Assembly (NCBI RefSeq): GCF_000368825.1
Contig: NZ_KB849716.1
Location: 11,223 to 75,222, forward strand
DNA from: Acinetobacter ursingii DSM 16037 = CIP 107286
Lineage (GTDB): Bacteria; Pseudomonadota; Gammaproteobacteria; Pseudomonadales; Moraxellaceae
Direction: 5' to 3'
DNA length: 64,000 nt
Below, in pieces: positions 35,202 to 43,885 of this stretch (positions are counted from its first letter, which is position 1; each line of letters opens with the position of its first letter). The position numbers and the translations under genes are program-made. The notes below the pieces were generated by a model. The model saw nothing but the letters and a program-made list of their open reading frames with translations. It was not told where the DNA came from and did not search any database.

Positions 35202-36356
35202 ATGATCCGCGATGAAGGAATGTTGCAACAATTACTCTCGACGATTCGGGATTTTGTCAAAAATGAATTGATTCCAAGAGAACATGAAGTTGCTGAAAAT
35301 GACCGTATTCCTGAAGATATTGTTCAGCAAATGCGTGAACTGGGCTTATTCGGTTTGACCATTCCAGAAGAATACGGCGGTTTAGGTATCACGATGGAAG
35401 AGGAAGTCAATGTTGCCTTTGAATTGGGTCATACTTCTCCTGCATTTCGTTCGTTAATTGGTACAAATAACGGCATTGGTTCAAGTGGTCTGATCATTGA
35501 TGGTACTGAAGAGCAGAAACAAAAATATTTACCGCGTTATGCAAGCGGCGAAATTATTGGTTCTTTCTGTCTGACTGAACCAGAAGCGGGTTCTGATGCG
35601 GCATCTTTAAAAACAACTGCGGTAAAAGATGGCGATTTCTACGTTTTAAATGGTACTAAACGTTTTATTACCAATGCACCGCATGCTGCGACTTTTACAG
35701 TGATGGCACGTACTAATCCTGAAATTAAAGGTGCAAGTGGTATTTCTGCATTTTTGGTTGAAGCCAATACCCCAGGAATTACGCTCGGTAAAATTGATAA
35801 AAAAATGGGACAAAAAGGATCACATACTTGTGATGTGATTTTTGAAAACTGTCGTGTACCTGCTTCTGCATTAATCGGTGGGGTAGAAGGCGTAGGTTTC
35901 AAAACTGCAATGAAAGTTTTGGATAAAGGTCGTCTACACATTGGTGCATATAGCGTTGGTGTGGCAGAACGTATGCTGGATGATGCACTTCGTTATGCAG
36001 TAGAGCGTAAACAATTTGGTCAACCGATTGCAAACTTCCAATTGATTCAAGCCATGCTTGCAGACTCTAAAGCTGAAATCTATGCAGCCAAATGTATGGT
36101 TTTAGATGCTGCGCGTCGTCGTGATGAAGGTCAAAACATTAGCACTGAAGCATCTTGCGCAAAAATGTTTGCTACTGAAATGTGTGGTCGTGTAGCAGAT
36201 CGCTGCGTACAGATTCATGGTGGCGTGGGTTATATCAGCGAATATTCAATTGAACGTTTTTATCGTGACGTTCGCTTGTTCCGTCTTTATGAAGGAACAA
36301 CTCAAGTTCAACAAATCATTATTGCTAAAAATATGATTAAGGAAGTGACTGCTTAA
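35202..36356 (+). CDS. dcaA: Acyl-CoA dehydrogenase of the dca cluster
   Basis: The 384-residue FAD enzyme introduces the 2,3 double bond in dicarboxyl-CoA and passes electrons to ETF. Family blocks are FGLTIPEEYGGLG near residue 50, FCLTEPEAGSDAASLKT near 125, KRFITNAPHA near 150, the FAD-binding VQIHGGVGYISEYSIERFYRD near 345, and RLYEGTTQVQQ near 368. The start follows GGGAGATCACTC. It is the first gene of the rightward dca operon, but a strong terminator lies directly after it. Confidence 0.88.
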   Translation: MIRDEGMLQQLLSTIRDFVKNELIPREHEVAENDRIPEDIVQQMRELGLFGLTIPEEYGGLGITMEEEVNVAFELGHTSPAFRSLIGTNNGIGSSGLIIDGTEEQKQKYLPRYASGEIIGSFCLTEPEAGSDAASLKTTAVKDGDFYVLNGTKRFITNAPHAATFTVMARTNPEIKGASGISAFLVEANTPGITLGKIDKKMGQKGSHTCDVIFENCRVPASALIGGVEGVGFKTAMKVLDKGRLHIGAYSVGVAERMLDDALRYAVERKQFGQPIANFQLIQAMLADSKAEIYAAKCMVLDAARRRDEGQNISTEASCAKMFATEMCGRVADRCVQIHGGVGYISEYSIERFYRDVRLFRLYEGTTQVQQIIIAKNMIKEVTA

Positions 36357-36372
36357 CTTCTGATCTTATATG

Positions 36373-36405
36373 ACATGAGGCAATTGGATGCCTCATGTGT
36401 TTTTT
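36373..36405 (+). terminator. Terminator between dcaA and the first AAHS carrier
   Basis: ACATGAGGCA and TGCCTCATGT form a perfect 10-bp stem with a 6-base loop, followed by GTTTTTTG. It ends about 17 bp before the next start codon, inside what would otherwise be one operon, so downstream genes depend on read-through or on another promoter. Confidence 0.88.
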
Positions 36406-36421
36406 GTCTGAGGAAATAGAC

Positions 36422-37702
36422 ATGACAACAGATACAATTACATCAAGTAATACAATACAGGCGATTCAAACGCCTAAAAAAATTTGGATTACTGCATTTA
36501 TATTTGCTTTTCTTGCTTTGCTCTGTGACGGTGCTGACTTAGGATTTTTAGCATTAAGTTTGACCAGTCTTAAAACAGAGTTTCATCTTACTGGGGTTCA
36601 AGCCGGGACATTAGGTAGTTTAACTTTATTCGGTTCTGCAATCGGGGGATTGATCGGGGGATGGGCGTGTGACCGTTTTGGGCGCGTACGTATCATCGTA
36701 TTCTTTATTGCTTACTCTTCAATTTTGACCTGTGCTTTAGGCTTTACTCATTCCTTTGAACAATTTGCGCTGGTGCGTGTTTTTGGTTCAATGGGCTTGG
36801 GCGCACTGTATATTGCCTGTAACGTTTTGATGTCTGAAATGGTACCGACCCGACATCGTACGACGGTTCTTGCAGCCTTAATGACAGGTTATACATTAGG
36901 TTCATTACTTGCGACTTTATTGGCTGGGCATATTATTCCAGATCATGGCTGGCGTTATCTTTATTGGTTAGCGATTACACCTATTGTTTTGTCTTTCTTT
37001 ATGTATTTCATGGTGCCTGAACCAGAATCATGGAAAAAATCGCGTCAACTTCGTGCAGCACAAACCGAAGGCGGTATGAAAGCGGTTAAGCGTGAAAATC
37101 CATATCGTGAAATCTTTAAAGAAAAGAAACACGGCATCATGTTTTTGCTTTGGGTGGTGAGTACAGGTGCATTGCAGTTTGGCTATTACGGTGTCAGTAA
37201 CTGGTTACCAGCATATCTTGAATCTGAACTCGGTATCAAATTCAAAGAAATGGCCATGTATATGGTGGGCACATTCATCATTATGATTTTTGCCAAAATC
37301 ATTGCAGGTATGATTGCAGATCGTTTAGGGCGTCGTGCTGTATTTGCTTTTGGAACCATTGGGACTGCTTTATTTATCCCAGTCATTGTTTATCTCAATA
37401 CGCCTACAAACATTCTTTGGTTAATGCTGTTCTTTGGTTTCCTTTACGGAATTCCTTATGCCATCAATGCAACTTATATGACGGAAAGTTTTCCAACGTC
37501 GATTCGTGGTACAGCAGTAGGTGGTGCATACAATGTTGGTAAAGTACTTTCTATTTTCTCTCCATTAACTATCGGTTATTTATCTCAAAGCGGCTCAATT
37601 GGTTTGGGGCTGTTGGTGATGGCCGCTGCATATTTTATCTGTGGTGTGATTCCACTGTTATTCATTAAAGACAGACTATTTAATCCACAAAAAGCGGATT
37701 AA
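36422..37702 (+). CDS. AAHS-family MFS transporter, tandem copy A (dcaK-like)
   Basis: The 426-residue proton symporter has 12 segments. The ATG at 36422 follows GAGGAAATAGAC. AAHS motifs are LLCDGADLGFLALSLTSLK in TM1, GGWACDRFGRVRII after TM2, and ADRLGRRAVFAFG in the TM8-9 loop. ADP1 has a single dcaK at this place; here two similar genes lie in tandem and I cannot say which is the orthologue. It is expected to import a dicarboxylate or related acid. Confidence 0.85.
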   Translation: MTTDTITSSNTIQAIQTPKKIWITAFIFAFLALLCDGADLGFLALSLTSLKTEFHLTGVQAGTLGSLTLFGSAIGGLIGGWACDRFGRVRIIVFFIAYSSILTCALGFTHSFEQFALVRVFGSMGLGALYIACNVLMSEMVPTRHRTTVLAALMTGYTLGSLLATLLAGHIIPDHGWRYLYWLAITPIVLSFFMYFMVPEPESWKKSRQLRAAQTEGGMKAVKRENPYREIFKEKKHGIMFLLWVVSTGALQFGYYGVSNWLPAYLESELGIKFKEMAMYMVGTFIIMIFAKIIAGMIADRLGRRAVFAFGTIGTALFIPVIVYLNTPTNILWLMLFFGFLYGIPYAINATYMTESFPTSIRGTAVGGAYNVGKVLSIFSPLTIGYLSQSGSIGLGLLVMAAAYFICGVIPLLFIKDRLFNPQKAD

Positions 37703-37712
37703 TGGTGCTATT

Positions 37713-37738
37713 CAGACTGGTGATGGATCACCAGTCTG
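37713..37738. repeat. Hairpin between the tandem AAHS genes
   Basis: CAGACTGGTGAT and ATCACCAGTCTG form a perfect 12-bp inverted repeat with a 2-base centre. The downstream T content is low (TATTTAAAA). It may be a weak terminator or a transcript-processing or stability element. Confidence 0.7.
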
Positions 37739-37800
37739 TATTTAAAAATATTCAATATTTAAAAGTACAACAAATTCATCTAAATGAAATAGGTGGCAAT

Positions 37801-39075
37801 ATGAAAATGGAAGTTTTGGGTTTTGAGAAAGATACGGTGATTCAGACGCCAAAAAAAGTCTGGATGACTGCGTTTATATTTTGTTTTTTGGTGTTGCTGT
37901 GTGACGGAGCAGATATTGGGATTTTAGCTTTTACACTAACAAGTTTGAAAGCAGAGTTTGGTTTAACCAGTGTACAGGCAGGAGCACTCGGGAGCTGGTC
38001 TATTTTTGGAATGGCGATTGGTGGTTTGATTGGTGGATGGGCAAGTGATCGCTTTGGACGTGTACGCGTCATTGTCATTGCAACAGCGATGTTTGCCATT
38101 CTTTCTGCATGTACGGGTTTGGCGCAGTCTTATGAACAGATTGTTATTTTAAGAACCATTACCTGTCTGGGTTTAGGATCACTGTATATTGCATGTAATA
38201 CGCTTATGTCGGAACTGGTCCCGACTAAATATAGAACCACTGTTCTGGCAACGCTCATGACTGGTTATACCTTAGGTTCATTGGTCATCACGGCTTTATC
38301 TGGATGGATTATTCCTGAGTTTGGCTGGCGAATGCTGTATTTCATTACCATTATTCCAATTGTATTTTCCATTTTGATGTTCTTTCTTGTTCCAGAGCCT
38401 GCCTCATGGAAAAAAGCACGTGCACTCAAGTTGGCAAACCCGCAAGCAGGTAAAGCACAAAAACTCGAAAATCCTTATGTCGCATTATTTAAAGATAAAC
38501 AACACGGCAAGATGTTGATGTTATGGACATTTAGTTCTGGATTTTTATTGTTCGGTTATTTTGGCGTAAGTAACTGGCTGCCTTCATATTTAGAAGCAGA
38601 ATTGGGAATCAAGTTTAAAGAAATGGCAATTTATATGATTGGGACTTTCCTGACCATGATGTTTGCCAAAGTGATCGCTGGTTTTGTCGCAGACAGAATT
38701 GGCCGTCGAATTGTATTTGCATTTGGAACAATGGGGACTGCGCTATTTATTCCAGTCGTTGTTTATTTCCATACGGCTGAAAATATTGGCTGGTTAATGC
38801 TAATTTTTGGATTTTTATACGGGATTCCTTATGCCATCAATGCCACCTATTTAACTGAAAGTTTTCCGACTTCAATTCGGGGAACTGCGGTAGGTGGTGC
38901 ATTTAATATTGGAAGAATTGGTGCAATTTTTGCCCCGATCGCCATTGGTTATTTGGCAACCCATAACTCGATTGGTGCAGGTTTGTTGTTAATGGGAGTG
39001 GCCTACTTTTTATGTGGTTTGATTCCAACCTTATTTATCAAAGACAGATTATACGATCCGCAAAAGGCTGAGTAA
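37801..39075 (+). CDS. AAHS-family MFS transporter, tandem copy B (dcaK-like)
   Basis: The 424-residue protein is homologous along its whole length to copy A and to the carrier at 22943. The ATG at 37801 is chosen because AGGTGG lies 5 bases before it; an upstream reading from 37702 runs through the intergenic hairpin. Motifs are LLCDGADIGILAFTLTSLK, GGWASDRFGRVRVIV and ADRIGRRIVFAFG. It is followed by the CoA-transferase genes dcaIJ after 51 bp. Confidence 0.85.
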   Translation: MKMEVLGFEKDTVIQTPKKVWMTAFIFCFLVLLCDGADIGILAFTLTSLKAEFGLTSVQAGALGSWSIFGMAIGGLIGGWASDRFGRVRVIVIATAMFAILSACTGLAQSYEQIVILRTITCLGLGSLYIACNTLMSELVPTKYRTTVLATLMTGYTLGSLVITALSGWIIPEFGWRMLYFITIIPIVFSILMFFLVPEPASWKKARALKLANPQAGKAQKLENPYVALFKDKQHGKMLMLWTFSSGFLLFGYFGVSNWLPSYLEAELGIKFKEMAIYMIGTFLTMMFAKVIAGFVADRIGRRIVFAFGTMGTALFIPVVVYFHTAENIGWLMLIFGFLYGIPYAINATYLTESFPTSIRGTAVGGAFNIGRIGAIFAPIAIGYLATHNSIGAGLLLMGVAYFLCGLIPTLFIKDRLYDPQKAE

Positions 39076-39126
39076 TGAATAGTTTACAAAAAGCTTTGTA
39101 AATGAAGACAGAAGGAATGAATTGAT

Positions 39127-39798
39127 ATGATTAATAAGATCACCAGTGATATTGAATCGGTCTTAAGAACGATTCCTGATGGTGCAACCATCATGACCAG
39201 TGGATTTGGTACTACTGGTCAACCAGAAGCTTTACTGGAAGCGCTTATTGATATTGCACCAAGAGAGCTGACCATTATCAATAATAATGCGTCTTCGGGT
39301 CCAAACGGTTTAACCAAATTATTTACGGCTGGACTGGTTAAAAAACTGGTTTGTTCGTTTCCAAAGTCTGTAAGTTCAACAGTTTTTCCTGACTTATATC
39401 GTGCTGGAAAAATTGAACTAGAACTTGTTCCACAGGGCAATCTGGCTTGCCGTATTCAGGCCGCAGGTGCAGGACTTGGGGCAGTATTTACTCCAACAGC
39501 TTACGGTACAAAGATTGCTGAAGGTAAAGAAACAAGAACCATCAATGGTAAAAACTATGTATTGGAATATCCATTACATGCCGATTTTGCTTTTATTTAT
39601 GCGGACAAAGCCGATCGTTGGGGCAACCTGATTTATCGTAAAGCCGCGCGTAATTTTGGTCCAATTATGGCAAAAGCTGCAACGACCACGATTGTACAGG
39701 TCAATGATGTCGTGGAGCTGGGTAGTCTTGATCCTGAATGCATCATCACTCCAGGAATATTTGTACAGCACGTTGTCAAAGTAGGAGATATCAAATGA
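39127..39798 (+). CDS. dcaI: 3-oxoacid CoA-transferase subunit A of the dca cluster
   Basis: The 223-residue alpha subunit of a family I CoA-transferase probably activates adipate-type dicarboxylates with succinyl-CoA. The CoA-transferase I signature near the N terminus is SGFGTTGQPEALLEAL, with VPQGNLACRIQAAGAGLG near residue 103 and DRWGNLIYRKAARNFGPIMAKAA near 163. It overlaps the beta subunit by ATGA. It is a paralogue of pcaI at 52076. Confidence 0.87.
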   Translation: MINKITSDIESVLRTIPDGATIMTSGFGTTGQPEALLEALIDIAPRELTIINNNASSGPNGLTKLFTAGLVKKLVCSFPKSVSSTVFPDLYRAGKIELELVPQGNLACRIQAAGAGLGAVFTPTAYGTKIAEGKETRTINGKNYVLEYPLHADFAFIYADKADRWGNLIYRKAARNFGPIMAKAATTTIVQVNDVVELGSLDPECIITPGIFVQHVVKVGDIK

Positions 39799-40445
39799 CC
39801 ATTCAAAAAAGAAGTCGTGAAGAAATTGCGGTAATTATCGCAAAAGATATTCCTGATGGTTCCTATGTAAATTTGGGGATTGGATTGCCGACCAATGTTG
39901 CCAAACATTTGCCTAAAGACAAGGAAATCTTTCTACATTCTGAAAATGGAGTATTGGCATTTGGCCCACCGCCAGCACCAGGTGAAGAAGATCCAGATTT
40001 AGTCAATGCGGGTAAAGAACTGGTAACTTTATTACCAGGTGGTTGTTTTATGCATCATGGTGATTCATTCGACATTATGCGTGGCGGACATTTGGATATC
40101 TGTGTATTGGGTGCATTTCAGGTTGCATTGAATGGTGATCTGGCGAATTGGCATACAGGTCGAGAAGATGATATCCCTGCGGTTGGTGGCGCAATGGATT
40201 TGGCAGTTGGTGCAAAACGTATTTTTGTTTATATGGAGCACACCACTAAAAAAGGTGAAGCCAAAATTGTGAATCAATTGAGTTATCCAATCACTGGAGA
40301 GCAATGTGTTGATCGAATTTACACTGATCTATGCATTATTGACTTAAAAGGTGGACAAGCACATGTGATTGAAATGGTTGAAGGTTTAACTTTTGATGAG
40401 TTGCAGGCTGTAACAGAATGTCCACTTGTGGATGCTCGAATTTAA
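39795..40445 (+). CDS. dcaJ: 3-oxoacid CoA-transferase subunit B of the dca cluster
   Basis: The 216-residue beta subunit carries the catalytic glutamate of family I CoA-transferases in the motif LHSENGVLAFGPPPAPGEEDP near residue 47 (SENG). VNLGIGLPT near 26 is the glycine-rich loop. The ATG at 39795 overlaps the stop of dcaI; a longer reading back to 39738 lies within dcaI. It is a paralogue of pcaJ. Confidence 0.87.
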   Translation: MTIQKRSREEIAVIIAKDIPDGSYVNLGIGLPTNVAKHLPKDKEIFLHSENGVLAFGPPPAPGEEDPDLVNAGKELVTLLPGGCFMHHGDSFDIMRGGHLDICVLGAFQVALNGDLANWHTGREDDIPAVGGAMDLAVGAKRIFVYMEHTTKKGEAKIVNQLSYPITGEQCVDRIYTDLCIIDLKGGQAHVIEMVEGLTFDELQAVTECPLVDARI

Positions 40446-40470
40446 ATTTTACTTTAGTACTTCAAAATAG

Positions 40471-40510
40471 CTTGTATATGAAAATTCGGATGTTCAGGGG
40501 CATATACAAG
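40471..40510. repeat. Inverted repeat between dcaJ and dcaP
   Basis: CTTGTATATG (40471-40480) and CATATACAAG (40501-40510) are exact inverse complements with a 20-bp spacer. It lies 26 bp after the dcaJ stop and 34 bp before the dcaP start. It may be a hairpin that sets the relative amount of porin message, or a regulator site. Confidence 0.6.
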
Positions 40511-40544
40511 TTGATTGATTAATCTCTATCTTTAAGGAATAAAG

Positions 40545-41873
40545 ATGAAAAAACTTATTTTAGCTGCGGCTTGTGCCACGGCTTCTGGGGCGCTTTTTGC
40601 AAATTCTGTAGAAAGTACGACTGAGCAACGAATAAATGCGCTTGAAGCAGAATTACAGCGTTTAAAAACTGAGCTTGAGCTGCAAAAAACCAATCAGCAA
40701 AAAATATTGGCTACCAATGCCGAATTAGCTGAGAAAAAAACCGTGCAATCTTCTGATTCTTCAGCAAAAACAGATAAGGCCATTCCACCTTCATGGGTTA
40801 CTTGGACTGATAATGTTAAGGTCTACGGAATTGCACGTTTAGATGCGGCTGTTGATTTTCAATCCTCACCAGATACGGGGGGGCGTACAACAAGCAGTAT
40901 TTATAAAGCACCTTTTGAAAATGATAAACGTGCCAATCATCCGCGTTCAGATGCGATGATTAATGCCAGCCGTTTAGGTGTTTACTTCACTAGCCCAGAT
41001 AAAAAAGTGACGGGTAATATTGAAGCCGATTTCTTTGATAGCTCGACAATGGGAACTGGCGATGGCAAGTTCCGTATTCGACATGCGTTCTTTACTTATA
41101 AAGACTGGACGTTTGGTCAGACTTGGTCACTGATGTCAAATATGGAAACCCGTACAGAATCAGTCGACTATACCCAATTTATGGGAACCTCATATACACG
41201 TTTGCCACAAGTACGCTATGACTGGAAAATTGATAACAATCATGATTTAAAAGTTGCACTTGAATATACAAGCTCACGGGTTTCTGCTTTTCCATCTTTA
41301 ACAGGACGATATACCTATAAAGAAGGTCCGTTGCTTGTGCTTGCCCAAGGTTTCGTCAACGAAAAATCAGTCGATGTCGGCAGAGATGATGTTAAAAAAG
41401 TCAGTTGGGGAGCTGGTGGTGGTTTGAAATATCAAATTACGCCAAAACAGTCCTTACAGGCAAACTATCAGCATATTGTTGGTGATCAGAAATTTATGCC
41501 ATATACCACTCAAAATGGTTTGGCCAATGCTGCAAGCTTAAATGCATCAGGCGATTTCTCATTAAATAAAGACAAAACTGATTTGGTGATGAATACACTG
41601 GATTCATTTAATATTGGTTATACCTATAAGTTTAATGAGCAATGGCGTACCAACTGGTCTGCTTCAATCTTTAAATATGATGACAGTAGTGACTATGCTG
41701 AATTAAATCAGGATGCCAATGATCGTTTAACCGATTATGCAGCTAACTTATTTTATAGTCCAACAGCGCAAATGGATTTTGGTGTGGAATATCATCTAGG
41801 TGAGCGCAAAGTATTTGATGGCAGAACGGCTGACATTTCGCGTGTCAACTTTGTATCGATGTATAAATTTTAA
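40545..41873 (+). CDS. dcaP: DcaP-type trimeric outer-membrane porin
   Basis: The 442-residue porin is expected to carry dicarboxylic acids across the outer membrane. The signal peptide (MKKLILAAACATASGALFA) is followed by a predicted coiled coil (about 25-65, EQRINALEAELQRLKTELEL) characteristic of DcaP, then a 16-strand-type barrel ending in the aromatic residue F (FVSMYKF). Rich alternating aromatic/polar strands such as GVEYHLGERKVF are visible. It is the last gene of the rightward dca operon. Confidence 0.92.
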   Translation: MKKLILAAACATASGALFANSVESTTEQRINALEAELQRLKTELELQKTNQQKILATNAELAEKKTVQSSDSSAKTDKAIPPSWVTWTDNVKVYGIARLDAAVDFQSSPDTGGRTTSSIYKAPFENDKRANHPRSDAMINASRLGVYFTSPDKKVTGNIEADFFDSSTMGTGDGKFRIRHAFFTYKDWTFGQTWSLMSNMETRTESVDYTQFMGTSYTRLPQVRYDWKIDNNHDLKVALEYTSSRVSAFPSLTGRYTYKEGPLLVLAQGFVNEKSVDVGRDDVKKVSWGAGGGLKYQITPKQSLQANYQHIVGDQKFMPYTTQNGLANAASLNASGDFSLNKDKTDLVMNTLDSFNIGYTYKFNEQWRTNWSASIFKYDDSSDYAELNQDANDRLTDYAANLFYSPTAQMDFGVEYHLGERKVFDGRTADISRVNFVSMYKF

Positions 41874-41893
41874 AATCAGCATTTGAGTAAAAA

Positions 41894-43114
41894 ATGTCTA
41901 ACATGATTCAATCCAGTACAGAACATATGGATATGTCTAAAAGTCTGGTATTTATACTTGCAATGACTTGCGGTATTTGTGCTGGATCGAATTATTATAA
42001 TCAACCACTGATTTATTCAATCGCAGATGCTCTGGGAGTCAATCCAGATCAAGCCGCACTGGTGATCGTAATTGGTCAACTGTCTTATGCGCTAGGTTTG
42101 TTTGTATTGGTTCCTATGGGAGATTTTTTTGAAAAAAGGTCATATATTGTTTTACTGATGATCTGTACAGGTTTGGCTCAAATGGGGCTTTCTTTTAGCC
42201 CCAATTTGACGACTTTGTATAGCTTGACCTTTCTTTCCACATTCTTTTCAGTTTCTACTCAGGTTCTCGTTCCATTTGCCGCAGGTCTAGCAACACCTCA
42301 AAAAAGCCCACAAGTCGTGGGAACCTTGATGAGTGGCTTGTTCATGGGAATTTTGTTAGCCCGTTCGATTGCAGGACTGATTTCGACGATCTGGACGTGG
42401 CATGCTGTTTATTTATTAAGTGGTTTTATTATTCTTCTGTTTGCCTCGATTGTCTGGTTTAAACTTCCAGTTGCTAAAAAGACAGTCAAATTAAAGGTCT
42501 GGCAAATCTACGCATCATTATTTACTTTAGCAGTTCATGAACCACATCTCATACGTCGCGGATTAGTGGGCGGTATTGGTTTTGGTATTTTGGCGCTGAT
42601 TTTTACCACCATGACATTCTTACTGGCCAATGCACCTTATCATTTTAATGACTTTCAAATAGGACTCTTTGGAATAGTTGGTCTGGCAGGAGTATTTGCA
42701 ACACCGTGGGCAGGTAAAAAAATTGCACATCAGCAGGAAAATATCACGGCTCTGATTAGTCTGAGTTTGCTTATTCTGGCTTGGATTCCCTTATTTTTTG
42801 CGCAGAAATTTTTGATCTTATATGCAGTTGGTGTGATTTTAGCCTACTTTGGCTTATCTGCTTTACATGTACTTAATCAAAATCTGGTCTATCGTATTTC
42901 TGCACAAGCACGATCTCGAATTAATTCAATTTATATGACCCTGTATTTTGGTGGAGCAGCATTAGGTTCTTTTATTGCAGTTTATACATGGAAACATTCT
43001 GGTTGGATTGCCTGTGCCAGTATTGGTTTGGGCATGGCAATTATTAGCTTTGTAATTGATCGTTATGATTTTTATAAAATGAGACAACCTCATGACAGAA
43101 GATTAAGTCACTAA
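41894..43114 (+). CDS. MFS transporter, YnfM/drug-efflux-like, copy 2
   Basis: This 406-residue, 12-segment carrier is paralogous to the one at 26867. Matching blocks are TCGICAGSNYYNQPLIYSIADALG at the N terminus, VPMGDFFEKRSYI after TM2, and NQNLVYRISAQARSRINSIYMTLYF near residue 318. It lies 20 bp after dcaP and may be cotranscribed. The last codons form the left arm of a bidirectional terminator. The substrate is unknown. Confidence 0.83.
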   Translation: MSNMIQSSTEHMDMSKSLVFILAMTCGICAGSNYYNQPLIYSIADALGVNPDQAALVIVIGQLSYALGLFVLVPMGDFFEKRSYIVLLMICTGLAQMGLSFSPNLTTLYSLTFLSTFFSVSTQVLVPFAAGLATPQKSPQVVGTLMSGLFMGILLARSIAGLISTIWTWHAVYLLSGFIILLFASIVWFKLPVAKKTVKLKVWQIYASLFTLAVHEPHLIRRGLVGGIGFGILALIFTTMTFLLANAPYHFNDFQIGLFGIVGLAGVFATPWAGKKIAHQQENITALISLSLLILAWIPLFFAQKFLILYAVGVILAYFGLSALHVLNQNLVYRISAQARSRINSIYMTLYFGGAALGSFIAVYTWKHSGWIACASIGLGMAIISFVIDRYDFYKMRQPHDRRLSH

Positions 43115-43127
43115 GACTTAATCTTCT
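43097..43127. terminator. Bidirectional terminator overlapping the MFS stop codon
   Basis: AGAAGATTAAGTC and GACTTAATCTTCT form a perfect 13-bp stem with loop ACTAA, which contains the TAA stop of the MFS gene. It serves the convergent MFS and thioesterase genes. No strong T tract follows on either side. Confidence 0.75.
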
Positions 43128-43133
43128 AAGGGT

Positions 43134-43556
43134 TTATTTGCGGATGATCATAAATGTCGCTGAAGCAAATGCATAAATTTTTCCATTGTCATCCACAATT
43201 TTACCTTCAGTGGTAATGATATTTCGACCTGCATTAATCAATTCACCATGCGCATAGTAAGCCGTATCTGTTTGCATTGGCCGAATCATTTTGACATTTA
43301 AATCAATCGTTCCGTAACCAACATTGGCTTCAAGTACGGAATGCGCTGCACCGCCCGTTGCTGTATCTAACGCAGTCGCGCAAAAACCACCATGTACACC
43401 CCCTTGAACATTTAAATGAGTGTTATTGGGTGTCACTTTATAGATCACTTTACCTTTTGAGGCTTCAATCAACTGCATGGGAAGCGTTTGTGCCATTGGG
43501 GAAGACGATACTTCGCCATTTTTGAGTGCGGTTAAAAACTCTAAACCTGTTTGCAT
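43134..43556 (-). CDS. PaaI-family hotdog thioesterase
   Basis: This 140-residue acyl-CoA thioesterase has the family motif GGVHGGFCATALDTATGGAAHS near residues 50-71, with the conserved HGG and the aspartate expected to act in catalysis. It probably releases CoA from dead-end intermediates of the neighbouring pathways. It has its own promoter region facing the large acyl-CoA dehydrogenase gene. Confidence 0.85.
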   Translation of the reverse strand: MQTGLEFLTALKNGEVSSSPMAQTLPMQLIEASKGKVIYKVTPNNTHLNVQGGVHGGFCATALDTATGGAAHSVLEANVGYGTIDLNVKMIRPMQTDTAYYAHGELINAGRNIITTEGKIVDDNGKIYAFASATFMIIRK

Positions 43557-43885
43557 GATTCATCCTTGCTGTAAAACATGAAAAATACCTTACTATAAAA
43601 ATAGGATTTTCGGAATAAAATTTTGCATAACAAAAATTAAATTTCTATTAAATAAATAGGTTTAATTTAAAAAATTCATAACATTTTGTATTTTATTATT
43701 TAATTATATTTAAATTTATTTTTGGACTAAGAACCATGAAAAATTAAAGTCAATAAAATTGAAATTTGCAGAAATAAATTTTGCAATATGGAATTATTTT
43801 AGATATTTTTAACCTATGAGGAGAATAAATTTTGAGAAACTTAAAACATGCTTTTAAGTTGAATAGAAAATCAAGGAAATAGGAT
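43557..43885. promoter_or_regulatory. Very AT-rich divergent control region
   Basis: This 329-bp gap contains no gene. TTTTGC-ATA-ACAAAA at 43621-43635 matches the recurrent 6-3-6 palindrome with 5 of 6 arm positions complementary. A second TTTTGCAAT at about 43780 looks like a half site. Runs of A/T from 43630 to 43730 may be bent DNA. Confidence 0.5.

Noticed and set aside
24331-43635. CRISPR-like or dispersed transposable repeats as an explanation of the recurrent 15-bp motifs
   Set aside because: The copies are short, variable, palindromic, unevenly spaced and confined to promoter regions, which fits protein-binding sites.
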